Source of the DNA: Hedera helix | Lineage: Eukaryota > Streptophyta > Magnoliopsida > Apiales > Araliaceae | Assembly: GCA_947179155.2 (NCBI GenBank) | Contig: OX359273.1 | Location: 38,485,023 to 38,549,022 of the forward strand | Direction: 5' to 3' | Length of the DNA stretch: 64,000 nt | Part shown: piece by piece, positions 24,891 to 36,100 of the stretch | Layout of the letters: every line of letters begins with the position of its first letter | Position numbering within the stretch: position 1 is the stretch's first letter | Program-made: the position numbers and the translations under genes | Notes under the pieces: model-generated | What the model was told of the DNA's origin: nothing | Databases searched by the model: none | What the model saw: only the letters and a program-made list of their open reading frames with translations

Positions 24891-26889
24891 TATAGATTTT
24901 GTAATAATACACAAATATAAATCCAGTAGCATTTTTCACCCATAAAATATACTCTTTACGTTTTAAATTATAAAATTAATATTAATTTTTAAAATATTTA
25001 TAAATATAAAATTAACATAAATTTATTAAATTTATATTAATATAATTATAAATATTATAAAATATTTTTAAAATACTATTAATTATAAAATTTAAGTAAA
25101 TTATATAATTTAAAATTAATTTTTAAAATGAATAAAATATTTTTTTAATTTCCCATCGGTGTCCATATATAAAGGGACAAATAGCTCCAAGGTTTTATTT
25201 CGGATTTATCCGGTTATTATGATGTTGGCTAACTTTTGATTATGATTGACTTATCTTTTTGATTCGATCGGTTACTTGTTTGTTTTATTTAATCATTTTA
25301 AATCTTTTTCATTAATTATAACATATTTATATATTCAATATATTTCATTCTTGTTTTACTGTTTAAAAATAATAATTCATAACCATAACTTTTAGGTCGG
25401 AGATACAGTAAGATGAAAATTAAGCATTTTTATATAGGAAGAAGGGGATCAATTGTGTCATAACAATCGCAGGAAAAACTATTCCATTCTCAAAATTATT
25501 TAATGTTCAAGAAGCATAAAATAATTTATGCGATCACAAACAACAAATATGCAAGAGAAAACAACATTCAATATCTTATTAATATAAACGGATAATACTG
25601 GACCCTCATTTTTATTGCTGGGATATTTTCTATCGAATAAAATTAAAATTATATATAAATTAATAAGTACGGTAGAGTATCAATTTAATAGATTAATCTC
25701 TTAAGTGATCCAACATACTTATTGAGTCAATACACACAAATGTGCATTGCATTGAAACCATGTATTGGTGTTGCTACAAATGTTGCGCGAATATATGCTT
25801 ATCTTCTGAAATTATATATTGGTGATAAAATGATGTGGGATGAATTGTATAGTTTTGCTCGTCTTAAATCATATGTTGGTGATGAATTGATGTAGAATAT
25901 GCTCATACAAGCGGTGTTGATATCTTAACTCAAAATATTAACCTAACTTTTTGAACATTAAACCATTATTTCTTAATATATATTGTCTGATCATATCTCT
26001 TATTTGATCTATTAAAAGTCCTTTTTTCAATATTTTTGTTTGATCATCTTATAGTCTATTTGACAAGACCAAAATACATAGCCATGACTTTGATATATAT
26101 TAGCTATTAAGAATATTCGACCCATATATATTCATCTAAAATTATATCTCGACTTAAAAGATTAAACTTGATATGTTCATTAGAGTATATATATTTTTAA
26201 TTTTTTTTCTTATTTTTATATACAATTTTTTTTTATTACGCAGTATCTTAATACCTATTACACACTTAAAATATTAAACTTGTTATGTCCATTAGAGTAT
26301 ATATTTTTAAAATTTTTTTTCTTATTTTTATATATAATTTTTTTTTATTACGCAGTATCTTAATACCTATTACACATTTTATGTTGACCATTTCATGTTA
26401 TACTAAACGAACAAGACTCAATGTACAATACATGTTACACACGATATAAACTTTCAATATTAACAATTGATAAGCATTATTAGTACGTATTAGGTGTATA
26501 ATTTTTCACTGCTATTAAATTTTAAAGTAAAGATATTGTTATGTATTTGCATACGACTGTATAGAAGAAAGTGACACGTTCACATATTTTTTTTTTATAA
26601 TTATTGCAAGATTATCTTTATATATATAAATAATAAACAAAGCTCAAATTCACATTTGAAAGACTTTTTTTATTGTGAGAATTTATAGACACGAGAGATG
26701 CAAGTGTAATACATGAATTAATGGTTTGCTTTTGTTTATTTTTATGACAAAACTAATTAAGTTATTGGCTTTTGTATCTTGAACTAAAATATGAAACGGA
26801 GAGGGTGAGATTCATTTAATATAATTAATTTGAACTAATAGTGTTATTTATTCATACTCCTATAGTATACAATAATACTACACGAATAT
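24890..26889. other. AT-rich intergenic DNA with repeat remnants, no gene seen
   Basis: 24947-25140 contains a TACTCTTTACGTTTTAAATT MITE-type end and AT-rich body resembling 9519-9650. 26152-26263 and 26264-26377 are a tandem duplication with a 112-base offset, differing at a few positions. Nothing in the remainder has coding character. Confidence 0.55.
26152..26377. repeat. Tandem duplication, two copies of about 112 bp
   Basis: Both copies run from 'acttaaaa' through 'attaaactt', 'ttagagtatat', a T-rich stretch, 'ttattacgcagtatct' and 'taatacctattacaca', with only scattered differences. Confidence 0.85.
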
Positions 26890-27943
26890 TAGACTTGACA
26901 AAAATAATCCAGATTTGCGGGTTAAATCAGTCAGCACAGATAAAATCAGGCTGTGAGTTTACTTTTTTCAATCCAAAAAAAGATGTCTACGATGATCTTG
27001 CCTGACCCGTGACCCAATATTATTTTTATTTTTATTAACAACTCAACAATTTTGCCTCACTTCTCCTTCACCTTCAGAAAGTATTCCCATGGCACCCATT
27101 TTCATTATTGATTGTGCGGCAAAGCTGGCAAAGAAGGCAGACAAAATATGGTTTTTGTTTTAACGGAATAATTTAAATTTAAATTCATCAAGTTGTACAC
27201 TAGAGAATTGAGAGTGCATGGACGTCAATTAATTCTACGATGATAGAGCTCGAGACTAATTCAACCGAAGGAACAATTAATTCTACGATGATAGAGCTCG
27301 AGACTAATTCAACGGAAGGAAATATCTTATATCTTATAATGGTATAAGAAGTTGTTGACAAGTTTGACCTTACTTTAATGTATACATTAATGTTACATCT
27401 AAAACTCTAATTAATACTAGTAATTAAGGTAAGATCAAAAGTGAAAATTGCATTAGTTTAATTAAACAACATCTATCATTGTAAACCTTACCTGTAATTT
27501 AGTGATTTGCTCTATGTTTTGTTGTTACCTTTAGAACAACATGCAGTTTCATAATTGTGGGCATGATTTATCGCAATCTTCGTTTATTGATTTTCTGTGT
27601 TATTCCATCAAATTCTCTATTTGTCAAATGAATTGCACCTGGAAAAGTCAACCAATAAAAAAATTTAAAAAATAAAAGGAATATTAAAAATTATAAATAT
27701 ATCAATTATGTTTCGGTACGTACTTATGATAATTGAACAGTTTGACTTCCAACTATTGTGCGTTTTGTTTAACTACTATATATGTTTGATTTTGATCTAA
27801 CTTTTTTTTTCTTCCCCAAATTACATGTCATAATTGTAATTATAAAAAAAAAAAAATGGCCCAAGGGCTTCTAAATTTCAGCTAAAAAAAATTGAGTCAT
27901 TTCAGTTTGGGCCGTCAATAACCCTACTCGTTTGTCAAGTTTA
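26890..27943. mobile_element. Non-autonomous hAT-like element, 1,054 bp
   Basis: The terminal inverted repeats match at 12 of 13 positions: TAGACTTGACAAA on the left and TAAACTTGACAAA on the inverted right. The 8-bp flanks ACGAATAT (26882-26889) and ATGAATAC (27944-27951) match at 6 of 8, as expected for an old duplication. Subterminal 'ttcagctaaaaaaaattg' also occurs, with one change, in the element at 10610-11290, so the two belong to one family. The interior holds a 48-bp direct duplication (27226-27320). No transposase coding seen. Confidence 0.72.
27226..27320. repeat. 48-bp perfect-spacing direct duplication inside the hAT element
   Basis: Two copies, from 27226 and 27274, are nearly identical and share the words 'caattaattctacgatgat', 'agagctcgagact' and 'aattcaac'; one substitution is visible. 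Confidence 0.92.
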
Positions 27944-27951
27944 ATGAATAC

Positions 27952-29090
27952 CCTTGTGTATATTTCACTATACGACATATGACCAAAATACAATTTACAG
28001 TAGGAAAATTAAATAACACATTCCTCTATAATACAATTATTAGGAATAAATTCACACGAAAGCAATGATTTAGTGAACATGTGTTTAGTAACTTGAAAAG
28101 AAAAGAAAAAAAAATAACGGTGTAAGTGTCGAATCAACGGACTATTTTGATCACTATCTTACATAGTAGATTATATTTGAGACCATACCAAAATCTATAA
28201 TGTACAAGACAAACTTAGCGTCCTAACCCTAAAACTTGCACTCTGTTCGTTAGTTTTTCAAACTACGTTTTATAAGAAATTTTAACTACATACAAGAAAA
28301 AATTGTGATAGATTATTACTATTGCACACTTATATACCAAATATAACATGCTTAATATGTATGTATTGTAAATAAGAGTAATCCTGAAATTAAAATAAAT
28401 TTATTAAACTCATCTTTCTTTCCTTAACTTTTCTACCATTTTGATCAGGAAAATATCTATAAAAAAAATTGGACTAAAATTTTATTAGTTTTTCTAACAT
28501 TTTTTGACTTTAAAACTCACAAACATGGAATTTATAAGAAAAATTGCAACTTTTCTTAACTTTTTTTTTCTTAAGTTTAAAAACTCACAAATAAAGTTAA
28601 GAGTTTGAATACTACCCGATGATCTAAAATATAGCGACACAATTAATTACGCGAAAACGCAATTCACCGGTAAGTAAAAATATATAACTTATGCGTAATT
28701 GAGTTTCAATATATCCATCCATAATACATTAGTACAATATATAATACTAATATTGACTATTAAAATAAAATATGGCATCAAGAGATACCTATGAGACACC
28801 AATAACAAAATTATTTTTTCTTTTATTTCGTACAAAATATGTAAAAAATACATAAAAAAAAAAGGGTGATTAGAGATAATATTATTAATTTCCATATAGC
28901 TGGTGATCAGTACTTTTGGCCCATATCTTGACAGCCAAACAAGTGAAGCCCACCTATAGAAACTCCTCCGAGTTTAACTCACCGAGTTAGTTTACCAATC
29001 ATTTGAAATTTGGATTTTGAATATAGCACCTTTACCCTTTTATACTGTCCCCGCTACAGTTTCCGCCAACTAAGGATTTCAATTTTCATT
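27952..29090. other. Intergenic DNA upstream of AIR9, no gene recognised
   Basis: AT-rich sequence without coding signals. The distal AIR9 promoter should lie in the last part; a possible TATA-like stretch lies at about 29039-29045, but I cannot assign it firmly. Confidence 0.45.
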
Positions 29091-29149
29091 TGTTTATAAG
29101 AACAATACAAATATATACAGTACATGTATGTATCCATACATATATACAC

Positions 29150-29412
29150 ACTTCACTACTACACCTCTCTCTCTCTCCACCTTTACTTGATTGTTGCTGT
29201 GCTGCATTAACATTTAGTCCACTTTCCTTTTTCTCTCTCATCATTTTCCGTTGATTACATGATTCTCGCTCTACTTTACCACGTTCTTCATGGCACGCCT
29301 CGAAAACCTTTGGTACCAATTTTAAAACCCTAGAGGCTAGAACTAACTTGTGCTGAATTCTCCGTGTATTTCAGTCTATGTTCTTCACCAGATCTATCCC
29401 ATCAAGCTCAAG
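29150..29412 (+). other. AIR9: AIR9 non-coding first exon (5' UTR)
   Basis: A CT-rich leader (CTCTCTCTCTCC at about 29165) leads to a good donor CAAG|GTATG at 29412/29413. The matching acceptor TTTTGTAG ends at 30084, so intron 1 spans 29413-30084 and lies in the leader. The transcription start is approximate. Confidence 0.55.
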
Positions 29413-30176
29413 GTATGTAAAAACACCCACATTGCTTTTTGATTCCTCTCACTACAATTTTTTATTTGATGTATTACACCCATTTTAGCAATTTCTTACT
29501 TTTTAAGTATTTTTCTCAGCTTGATCACGTGTGCAAAGGTTTGAATTTTATGCTCAATGAGCTACATTTTGTGATAGTTTGAAGAATTATCTTTTGCTGT
29601 TGAGTACAATTCTTACTTTTCTTTGATATGTAGTTTTGGGATTTGATGAGTTTTTAAATTTATTTATTTATTAGCGATATCGTCTGTTTGGCGTCTTAGT
29701 GAACATTGTAAAAGAGATGAAAAGAAAGGAAATTTGGATTTTGAATTTTATGTTTGGTTAGGAAAATGAGAGTAAGAGACCTTGAGCTTACCAGAGTTAG
29801 GCTGGATTGATATTGCGTTTCAAAGTTTTTCTTAAAGAATTGAAGAAAAGGAAGTTGTTAAATGCTTCATCTTTCTCTTTTACCCTGCAAATTCTTGGAG
29901 ACCAAACAGAGATGGATGCTGCTACATTATTTAATTTAAATAAAAATTGTCATATGATTTACTCAATTCAGATTAAATTTACCTATTTTGTAATTTTAAA
30001 AACTGAACAGAACATGATGCAGGAAAGGAAAGCTTAAGTTTTTATTTAATTATGTTAATTTTATCCTAAACATATCTTTTGTAGTTTAGTGCATTTTTGA
30101 ACAAAATGGAGGACTTGATAATGGCAGCTGTTGAGGTTCAGTTGAAGTGAGCTTGAATTCAGAGCTAAAAAGGGCG

Positions 30177-33100
30177 ATGTCCACTGGAAGTGCAAAAAAA
30201 ACAGCAATAATGGCCAAACCAACTATTACAGTACCAACAGGGATTATAGAACCAAAGGTTGGTTCTCAATCGAGCTCAAATGTGGCAAAATCAACTGTGG
30301 CCAAATCAACTGTGGTGAAATCAACTGTGACCAAATCAACTGTAAGTGGTACTTCACAGAGTTTGACTTCAGTTCCAATGACTAGAAGGAAAAGCACGGG
30401 AGGTTTGCCTGAAAAACAGCCAGTCTCAGTTTCAAGTAAGCAGCAAAATAGTGTTAGTTCAGTCGTGGGAAGAAAAACCACTTCTGCCACCTCCTCGGAG
30501 CCATTGAGGCGGTCACTTCCAGAAGTTCGAAGGAGTTCGCTGTCTTCAGTAGTCACCAAACCCTCAAACAGGCCAAACATTTCAGTGACTACAAAGTCGG
30601 TTCCCATTTCACCAGTTGGTAGAATTTCTAGAATATTACCTAACTCTGCTGCAGGGAAGCAAGAGTCTACAAAGCATTCTGCAGTGAAATTATCGCCAAC
30701 ACTTGCTTCATCACGAGGGGTATCTTCAATGTCATTGGACAGCACAGGCAGCAGCACAATGAGGAGGGCAGTTTCAAAGGTCTCTTCTCCATCGTCTCGA
30801 TCACCTTCAGTCTATAGTGGGCCAAAAGTAGGCCATTTGTCAGCATCACGAGACAAAAATTCTAATTTATCGCGTCATCGGAAGGTGGCTACACCAGAAA
30901 GTCGGGATTCACGTTTCATTATACTCCCCCAAGTAGAAATCAAAGTTGGTGATGATGTGGTAAGCACTGGTGGACCTATCAAACTGTAAAATTTGTTACT
31001 TTGTAGCAAAAATCATATATAAGCATTTGGAATGAGCAAAGTGCAAGAAATTCATTGTATGCTTAACCCCAAAAGCCTCTCTTGTATTCATAGTTACGTA
31101 TATTCTTGAGGTTTTTGAAGTTAGTAACATCTAGTCCTCCTTAAAGGTTGTTAGCTGCATTTAAAGAACACGTTATATTGTTCTTTACTTCTTTTAACAT
31201 TTTATCATATTGAGATTAAACTTATTAAATTCACTTTTGTAAGTATTTATAAATTCTCATGCCAAAAGTGTCATTATCATTATGTTGGTACACTATCATT
31301 CTCAAAAGCCTCTGTTTGGATTTAGAGTTTACAAGTCTTTTAGTTCATCTTATATTTCCCAGAAAGTATCATATATTAAATGGAAGAAGTGTACTTTGGC
31401 ATCAACTGCTAATGATGATGTCTCTTTTCATAGATTTTATTTTGAAATGTGTGAAAGCATTTATAACTGCCCTTGCTCTTATTTCTTGGTAATTGTATAT
31501 TTCTTTGCATTCTCTCCAAGTATTCATTATGCAAAAGAACTGAGGACAAGTTACTGGCAGTGCAGGAATTTAGTGCTTTACTTGAGCTTTGTGATCTTTC
31601 GTGGTATTCAATGCTCAAACAATTCTGATAATGAAATGATACCTTGGATGGCACGACATCAATGTAGTGTGTTTTGATAAATTAGCCACGTCAAGTCGTA
31701 TCAAAATTCTAAAACATTTCAAGGACTAAGTCTGAGAAAAGTCTTAAATACTTAAATTTTAAGCCCTCACTTTGCCACCTAAAATTCAATAATCTCCCTT
31801 TTTTGCGATGTTTCCCCCAGTGCATTTCCCTTATAGCGTTCGCATTATAATCCAAGAAGGATCATCACTACATTTATTTATTACTAGAACTTTATAACTT
31901 GTAGTCTTGTTCTGTACCTGTAAATTTATGACTTTACAAGAGTTATAACTACTAAAAGAGATGGTTAACAAATTGAATTCAAGCTGATAATTTTGCATAC
32001 TTCCCCTCGTCTTCATTTTATAGTCTCTACTAATCATCACAATTTTGTTTTTCTTTTCATATCAGAGATTGGATCTTAGGGGTCATAGAATACGTAGTTT
32101 GAATGCTAGTGGGTTGAACCTCTCACCGAATTTGGAGGTAAGCTAATATTATGTTCTGAACGGGATCATTCTTGTTTTTTCTTTCCGTAGTATCATTAAA
32201 CTATTGTTTCTTACTCGCACTAAGTCATACAATCTATTTCGTTGTTTCCTCGAAGTATAATTTAAGATATTTTGTCATTCATTTATGTTGTCGGACCCTT
32301 TAATGCTATAACTTTTTCAAAAAAAAAAGAAGAAAAGGAAAGGCACATGCATATTTCGTCTGTCAACTCATGTAGACAAGCTTAAGTTTAACGACAACAA
32401 AAAATAAGACTATGCAATTATGATTTGTTACCAGATTTTTGCGTGTTCAACTCATTCATGTGATTCTTTTGAAGCAGGTAACACTTTGTACTGGTGATTG
32501 ATGTTATATACGTACATCGCTTTAGCTTATATGTAATGCAGTAAGAATGTTGACATGTTTATTCCTGCATCTTCATGGTTTATTAAACTTGGTGCTACAC
32601 TTTAGTCCTATGTTGGAATGGAAGCATTTGCAAGACTTTGGACTATATAAACATTTATAGATCTAGAATCATGTCGGGCTTTCAGAATGAGGGGGAGTGC
32701 TAAAGTATGATATACATTGTTAGGCCCATTCTCTAATATGTTAATGTGTTTATCTTTCAGAGTAATTGGAAAACTTAAAGATATGCTATTTTAGACAACG
32801 TCTCTTTTTCAATTTATTTGGACTTGTGCCATCAGAAGTATAAGTTTATCTATTTTTTTGATTTAAAAATTTGTAATTTGCTTTTGATATAGTAAGGCAT
32901 TCTGAATAGTTCTGGTTATTTCATAACTTAAACTTGTTTTTGACAGTTTGTTTATCTCAGAGACAATCTCTTATCTACTTTGGAAGGTATTGAAATACTG
33001 AAGCGAGTGAAGGTTTGTTCACAAAATGCAAGCTGTTGTTTTCATGTTTAACTTTGCTTGTGTTCCATCTATTTAGAAATCAAGGGACACTCATTCATTC

Positions 33101-36100
33101 AGAAACTTTTGAGTTCAAAGTTTCTGAAGGAACGTGACTGCACTTGCTCAGTTGCTACTTCTTTGACATGAAATTTTTATGCAATTGATATCTTGGTCTA
33201 TCTTTTTTCATGCAATTGAAGCTTGGTAGTTAATCGTTATTGTTTACTCTCCAGGTCCTTGACTTAAGCTTTAACGACTTCAAAGGACCTGGATTTGAAC
33301 CGCTTGAGAATTGTAAAGCCCTACAGGTGTAGTTCGGTTTTATTAATCTCTGCCAGAGTGAAAAATGTTGAAATTTTCTACTTATATATATGCAATAAGG
33401 TTCTGAAATTTTTTAATGTTTGCTGTAGCAACTTTACCTTACTGGTAATCAGATCACATCACTTGTAAGCCTTCCCGAGCTTCCTAACTTGGAGGTAAAG
33501 CATAAGAACAAAAATTTCTATTAATTTGTAATTTTGTTTTTGCTTCCTGTTATCTTATTCAATAATTGTTTGCATTTAATATGATCTTGTATATCTATAT
33601 TTTTTCCAGTTCTTGTCTGTTGCTCAAAATAGGTTAAAGTCTCTTTCTATGGCAAGTCAACCTAGATTACAGGTTTCTTTCTTCCTTTGTCTATTTGATA
33701 GTAATTGCTTCTTGTTAATGTTCTTCAATAAGCCACTTTCTGCTATTGTTTCAGGTATTAGCTGCCAGCAAAAACAAATTAACTACCTTGAAGGGCTTCC
33801 CTCATTTACCAACACTTGAGGTTAGTTATTTTATCTGCGTGCCTTGTTTCTAGTGGATACACGTAAAATGCTTGCGGTATAATTCAGTTGATATGTTTTT
33901 GTAAGGATTTCAGTTTAGGATTCTTGGAGTATGATTTTTTTTTTGCTTGCACTGCCCAAAATACAAACGCAAACATAGAAAAAATGAGCATCATAATCTA
34001 ATCTCAAATTCTTGCATCTGATGTTGGTATAATTGAATCCAACAGTTACTTAGCCTTTAAACAACTGCAAGTGTATTTATGGGGTATAAAACTGCATATT
34101 TAGTTGAGTATCATGTCCTGTTATATTTTTAACAAAAATGACATTCTTGTGTTGATTTTGTCATTGCATTAATGAATTTAGCGTCTGACATATCTTATAT
34201 GGAGATGATAGGTACCAGATATTTAATTTATGAGTTCCTTTTTGTGAGTTACGATACTTCTGTATAATACAATTTTAGAGTTGCACATGCATGCTTATTG
34301 AACTATGGTGGTCTCCCTTTCAGTATCTTCTGCTTTGTTGTTGATGAAACCCTCTCCCCCAAAAAACCGTTGAAATAAAAGATGGATCACATCCATGAGT
34401 TTGTAAAACATTTTTGTCCTTTTTATTTTGACTTATCAAAAGTAATAGTTTCTTCTTTTAGAATTTGATGACATGAAAAAGCAATATATGGGATTTTGTG
34501 ATTGTTGAAGCTTCCCAAATGTTTTTTTTCTCATTATGTCGGTTTTTGGTAACTTTGCTGATTCAACAAATAGATGCATTTTCAATGGTCTCGTTCATAC
34601 TGAGAGGGGGACAATTTTATTTTAATTGATTAAACAGTTTGTCTGTCTGGTTTTGTGTGTGTGTGAAATGAATGTGAATCCAACAACTTGGCAAAAGAAA
34701 AAGAAAGACATCGAATAGATTTTTTTTTCTTCTTTCTCCGTTCTTACTTTGAGCTTAATATGTGAAATGCACTTGTCATAGAGGTGTCAGCTTTATATTA
34801 TAAAACATATTATTGTGGTTTTACCTTACACAGGCTGATGATCTATATTCCTTGGCTATTGTGACATGATGCAGCATTTACGGGTAGAGGAGAATCCTAT
34901 ACTTGAGATGTCTCACCTAGAAGCCGCTTCCATTTTGCTTGTTGGCCCAACGTTGAAAAAGTTCAATGATAGAGGTACATTCTGACTTCATTTTTTTAAA
35001 AATCTGATATGTGATATCTTAGTTCCCTCAAACTGTTATCTACTTTGCATATGCTCGTACTCCTTTTGTTTTTATGCACATGACAAATTGATTTGTGAGC
35101 ATCTTATTCCTCTTTCTTCAACCACTTTATATTTCCTTTCCTCTTTCTTTCCATTGAAGTATGGTAGTTCATTTGCATATCAAATTTCTATTTTGAAGAT
35201 CCACCTGGAAGTTTTAAGTTTCTTATAACTAAAACTCACTGGCTATTGCCCCTAATGCTTTGAAGATGGACAATTCTTGTAGATCTTTCTCGTGAAGAAA
35301 TAGTGATTGCCAAACGTTATCCTGCACACACAGCCTTGTGCATCAGAGACGGTTGGGAGTTTTGCCTGCCAGAACATGCTGTTGGTGAGTTTTTGCGGAA
35401 TTGCTTGTTTTATAACAACTTAAAGTTTGACCTGCCTTTCCCATTGATTCATTCACCCTTTTTTATCATCATCCATGTAATTCAAGTTTGTGCTTATATA
35501 GTTATATCTTAGATGATCAAGTTCAAAGAATCCGTATGTCCATTGACAACAAAAAAAGAAAGTGCGGACTGGCTACAAACATACTGCACCAACTTGTGAA
35601 TTTGTCTTTGGGCTTTGCTTTGTCAGATAGCCATTAGCTGAGTCTCATTTTTGTGTTACTTAGATGAGGACTTTACATTTGTATTCATGTTAGTTTGTGT
35701 GATTTGACTAGACTCAGATTGACCCTTTTCACTAGCTACAATCTTAAGAAAATTAATTTTGAAGGATAACTTAGATCCAAAGGCTTTGACATACACACGT
35801 AGAAGGTGTTGGATCGGTTTCCATCATAACAAACAACATTCAGAAACAATTTTTTTAGAAATAAAGATGCAATGAGAAAAAAGTGAAACAATTCTTTCAT
35901 CATCTTAACTTTAAAGAGTTGGATATAGCTGGTCATTTGAAACAGATATGAATACAGGACATGAAGAAGATTGTCTTTGGGGTGTGCAGATGGAGAGGAA
36001 CACCTGTATGGGCAATGGCGGTTACTTGCCTTTTCGTCTATAGTGTTTTTGGGATTCTGAGATGGTTACTTTTAGGGAGAGATTTATTAAGGAATTAAAA

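Noticed and set aside
30266..30757. 163-codon minus-strand frame opposite AIR9 exon 2
   Set aside because: It is the antisense shadow of a Ser/Thr/Lys-rich coding exon; long shadows are expected there.
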